DNA of 64,000 nucleotides, taken from contig JANSYM010000004.1 in NCBI GenBank assembly GCA_024742355.1, positions 307,183 to 371,182 on the forward strand, read 5' to 3'. The first letter of the stretch is position 1. Every line of letters begins with the position of its first letter. A program made the position numbers and the translations under genes. Below the pieces are notes generated by a model. That model did no database searches. It had not been told where the DNA came from and saw nothing but the letters and a program-made list of their open reading frames with translations. This document shows positions 62,181-64,000 of this stretch, piece after piece. The DNA comes from Hyphomonadaceae bacterium. Its GTDB lineage: Bacteria; Pseudomonadota; Alphaproteobacteria; Caulobacterales; Hyphomonadaceae.

Positions 62181-62205
62181 TTTCCCATATTGGGGAATTA
62201 TCGAA
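62181..62205. repeat. Dispersed palindromic repeat, copy 3
   Basis: TTTCCCATATTGGGGAA followed by TTATCGAA, identical over 25 bases to 33356-33380. GGTGGTGTCAG, close to the first 11 bases of the IS6-like left end, lies 48 bases before it (62133-62143). The rest of the 240-base gap between tetR and the MerR gene shows no gene. Confidence 0.6.
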
Positions 62206-62307
62206 CCTTGAATCAGCGATACAATGAGTTGCTGCCGCCCACATCCTGGGAAGAGAGGCGGGCGGCAGCTTTGTCCGCAATCAATTGAGACATTGATCGC
62301 GAGGGAG

Positions 62308-63072
62308 TTAGATCGCGTCACCCGCGGCACGAACGGAAGATACCAACCAGGCGGTCAGACCATCACCATGCTTGTCAATGTAGGATCGAAATCGCTCATC
62401 GGCCTCCCATAGGCTGGCAAGTTGAACATGGAGTTCGGGCGATAAGTCATAGAACCATCTGCAAATGTGCTTGCGATGCCTCTCGATAATGTCGAGCGCG
62501 ACATAAGAATCCGGTGGTGTTTCCTGTCGCATTGCCTGGGCTGCATCATCCCAGATTTGATCAAGCTCTGACTTAATGAGTGCCCAGTCAGCATCCGAGT
62601 AGTTTTTGGTCCGGCGCGCGCTTTCAGCATACGCATTTGTTTCGCCCCAGCGCTGAGCGACTTCGCTTTCAAACTCCACGGGGTCGAAGCCGTCAAAAAT
62701 CACCGTCAGATCGAGCTCCCGCTCTTCTTCACCGAGGTTGGTCAATGCGGAGTCGACGGCATTAATCATTTTATGAGTTTGACCCAGCCGCTCAACCAGC
62801 TGGGCTCGTTGCTGGCGAAGGGATTGCGCATAGTCGAAATCTTCATCGTCGAGGGACAGACGAATTTCTTCGAGCGCCAGACCAAGGGAGCGTCCGATCA
62901 GGATTTGCTGCAAGCGCAGCAGATCGTTTTCGTCGTATAGTCGATAGCCCGCGCCGCTACGTCCGCTCGGCACCAACAGGCCGATTTCGTCGTAGTAATG
63001 TAGTGTGCGTACGGAAACGCCGGCGATCAGCGCGACGTCTTTGACTTTGTATGTTTTCAGGCGTGTCATCAC
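62308..63072 (-). CDS. MerR-family regulator with TipAS domain
   Basis: A 254-residue TipAL-type regulator. The N-terminal MerR winged helix reads KVKDVALIAGVSVRTLHYYD then GLLVPSGRSGAGYRLYDEND, a coiled-coil dimer helix covers about residues 80-120, and the C-terminal antibiotic-recognition (TipAS) domain includes WGETNAYAESARRTKNYSDA and HRKHICRWFYDLSPELHVQL. Such proteins bind diverse drugs and activate transcription by distorting a long-spacer promoter. The promoter immediately upstream has a 19-base spacer (63098-63128), so autoactivation is likely. Two ATGs, 63072 and 63069, are possible starts. Confidence 0.92.
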   Translation of the reverse strand: MMTRLKTYKVKDVALIAGVSVRTLHYYDEIGLLVPSGRSGAGYRLYDENDLLRLQQILIGRSLGLALEEIRLSLDDEDFDYAQSLRQQRAQLVERLGQTHKMINAVDSALTNLGEEERELDLTVIFDGFDPVEFESEVAQRWGETNAYAESARRTKNYSDADWALIKSELDQIWDDAAQAMRQETPPDSYVALDIIERHRKHICRWFYDLSPELHVQLASLWEADERFRSYIDKHGDGLTAWLVSSVRAAGDAI

Positions 63073-63097
63073 AGCCTCCTGTTTCGTGATGACGTGG

Positions 63098-63128
63098 CTT
63101 ATGCGCCCTCACGGAACTGTAGGGTCAA
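63098..63128 (-). promoter_or_regulatory. MerR-type promoter with 19-bp spacer
   Basis: On the minus strand, TTGACC (63128-63123) and CATAAG (63103-63098) are -35 and -10 hexamers 19 bases apart, with a dyad-like CCCTACAGTTCCGTGAGGG overlapping the -35/spacer. The overlong spacer with an internal dyad is the hallmark of MerR-regulated promoters. It lies 26 bases before the MerR gene start. Confidence 0.72.
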
Positions 63129-63218
63129 GCCACTGTTTGAACGCGGAAGATTTTTTTTCGACCGCTTTCAACAAACGAAAGCCGCCTTTACAGGCGTGAC
63201 ACGCTCGTCATTCGGAGC

Positions 63219-63701
63219 TTACAGTTCCTTGAAGTATCTCGCGACCGGGTAGCGTTCAAACCCCGCGCTTTCATAACTTGCTCGGGCGGGTGCGTGACCG
63301 CGATCATCCCCTGTCTCAACGAATGCCATCTGGAATCCTCTTTCGACCATCCAGTCGAACGCGAAATCGATAAGACCCTTTCCGACACCGCAACGTTGGA
63401 ACCCCGGATCCACAGCAATGATGTGGATTTCTCCCATCGAGTCTTCCGGGTGCTGACGAAGTCCGAGATATCCGGCGATTTTTCCTTCATACTCCGCCAC
63501 CCACTTGGATGTTTCATCGTCTTTGAATAGCGCTTCAACATCGGCAAGCTGACGCTCCAGCCAGCCGTCCGGGTAGAATGAGTCGTAAACATATCTTGGA
63601 ATGTCTTCGCGGAGGAGAGGGAACACCGGCTCCCAAGCCTGTTCCGTGATGCGCAATATGTCTGGAAGGCGATCAGAAGAGTAGGGCAAGATATTCAACA
63701 T
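63219..63701 (-). CDS. GNAT-family N-acetyltransferase
   Basis: The 160-residue protein has the GNAT fold: KWVAEYEGKIAGYLGLRQHP (strand 4), then IHIIAVDPGFQRCGVGKGLI with the acetyl-CoA pyrophosphate loop Q/R-x-x-G-x-G/A (QRCGVG), and VETGDDRGHAPARASYESAG near the C-terminus, ending in the ALYE-like ASYESAGF segment. It would acetylate an amine of a small molecule or protein. ATG 63701 is preferred because it starts two bases after the stop of the upstream gene remnant; the longer frame to 63779 is only that gene's antisense-free overlap. Confidence 0.9.
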   Translation of the reverse strand: MLNILPYSSDRLPDILRITEQAWEPVFPLLREDIPRYVYDSFYPDGWLERQLADVEALFKDDETSKWVAEYEGKIAGYLGLRQHPEDSMGEIHIIAVDPGFQRCGVGKGLIDFAFDWMVERGFQMAFVETGDDRGHAPARASYESAGFERYPVARYFKEL

Positions 63702-63703
63702 TT

Positions 63704-63879
63704 CTAAGATACCTTCACTTGCGGCAGGAGAAACTGTCGTCTCGCCAATGCAGATCCGAGGCGTTCCTTGGAATACCAAGGTGACAGCACGTTCCGATCG
63801 AGTAAGTCGGCGTTCTTCATGATGAACTCATCAAAGCGTGCATTTGCCTGTGCGGCGCATTGGTCTGCCTCAGAAAAAC
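63704..63879 (-). pseudogene. Gene remnant cut by an IS3-family element
   Basis: About 58 codons, ending at TAG 63704-63706, translate as SFSEADQCAAQANARFDEF, then IMKNADLLDRNVLSPWYSKE and RLGSALARRQFLLPQVKVS. Codon use looks like that of neighbouring genes and the stop lies two bases before the GNAT start, so it was the preceding gene of that operon. The 5' part is replaced by the IS3-type left end near 63880. I do not recognise the family. Confidence 0.6.
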
Positions 63880-64000
63880 TGGCCCATAGTTTGAGTTAGG
63901 ATCGGCTCTGAAATGGAGTTGAACCATGGGCAAGAGAGCCAAGCCTGAAGAGATCATTGCAAAGCTGCGTGAGGTGGAGGTCCGCCTCAGCCAGGGCGAG
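63880..64000. mobile_element. IS3-family element, left end (partial)
   Basis: The left end appears to begin near TGGCCCATAGTTTGAGTTAG, just after the interrupted gene remnant, with an orfA start 46 bases further on. The element runs off the window, so its other end and target duplication cannot be seen. The exact boundary is uncertain by a few bases. Confidence 0.65.
63926..64000 (+). CDS. IS3-family transposase OrfA, N-terminal fragment
   Basis: Only the first 25 codons are in the window: MGKRAKPEEIIAKLREVEVR, then LSQGE. This matches the start of IS3-group OrfA proteins (KR..pEeII..LREvEv.l.qG), the helix-turn-helix part that binds the IS ends. OrfB with the DDE domain is expected beyond the edge, made by frameshifting. 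Confidence 0.8.
   Translation, partial: MGKRAKPEEIIAKLREVEVRLSQGE

Overview
Gene content and base composition suggest an alphaproteobacterium, perhaps of the Hyphomonadaceae, Caulobacterales or Sphingomonadales type. The evidence is a moderately GC-rich sequence, three large TonB-dependent receptors, a TPR-sulfotransferase, a PaaX-type regulator and many small catabolic operons with ATGA stop/start overlaps. This placement is an inference; no rRNA or housekeeping marker is present. I saw no tRNA, rRNA, CRISPR array or prophage.

Layout. (1) 1-7230: a small-molecule catabolic cluster (partial HpcH/HpaI aldolase, lactonase-like amidohydrolase, three NTF2/SnoaL-like proteins, SDR, bicupin, alpha/beta hydrolase), with an identical 16-bp operator-like site at two of its promoters. 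(2) 7250-14272: BCCT transporter, TonB receptor, TPR-sulfotransferase and MarR regulator. (3) 14292-22300: IS6-family sequences. Two copies in the same orientation bracket about 6 kb holding a hybrid histidine kinase, a Tad-like surface protein, a REC-EAL phosphodiesterase and a diguanylate cyclase cut off by the second IS. (4) 22318-33294: PaaX-family regulator, TonB receptor and an acyl-CoA type catabolic operon (hydrolase, acyl-CoA dehydrogenase, enoyl-CoA hydratase, APH-like kinase, alcohol dehydrogenase, desaturase, SDR); two promoters share ATATTAC-N26-GTAATAT. (5) 33411-44384: a scarred region with a beheaded Xre gene, a beheaded sigma-54 response regulator joined head-to-head to a beheaded flippase gene, an exopolysaccharide cluster (three glycosyltransferases, sulfotransferase, Wzy-like polymerase, Wzz-like and OPX proteins) and an amidohydrolase remnant. 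(6) 44427-62102: the most coherent unit, containing a haloalkane dehalogenase-type hydrolase, two arylsulfatases, two GSTs, an MDR reductase, DUF2855 and DUF1330 proteins, an acyl-CoA ligase, a TonB receptor and a Crp/Fnr and a TetR regulator. A TGGC-N9-GCCA operator occurs at its three divergent promoters and, more weakly, before the tetR gene. (7) 62308-64000: MerR/TipA-type regulator with a 19-bp-spacer promoter, a GNAT acetyltransferase, a gene remnant and the start of an IS3-family element.

Two themes stand out. First, left ends of one IS6-like element, all in the same orientation, lie at almost every boundary between modules (14292, 14388, 14676, 21491, 33568, 44350), and genes are cut exactly at several of them. 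The window looks like a patchwork assembled by IS6-type rearrangement. Second, region 6 looks like a single TetR-controlled regulon of about 16 genes whose enzymes suggest desulfation, dehalogenation, glutathione chemistry and CoA activation of an unknown imported compound. I regard this as the best candidate for an undescribed system.
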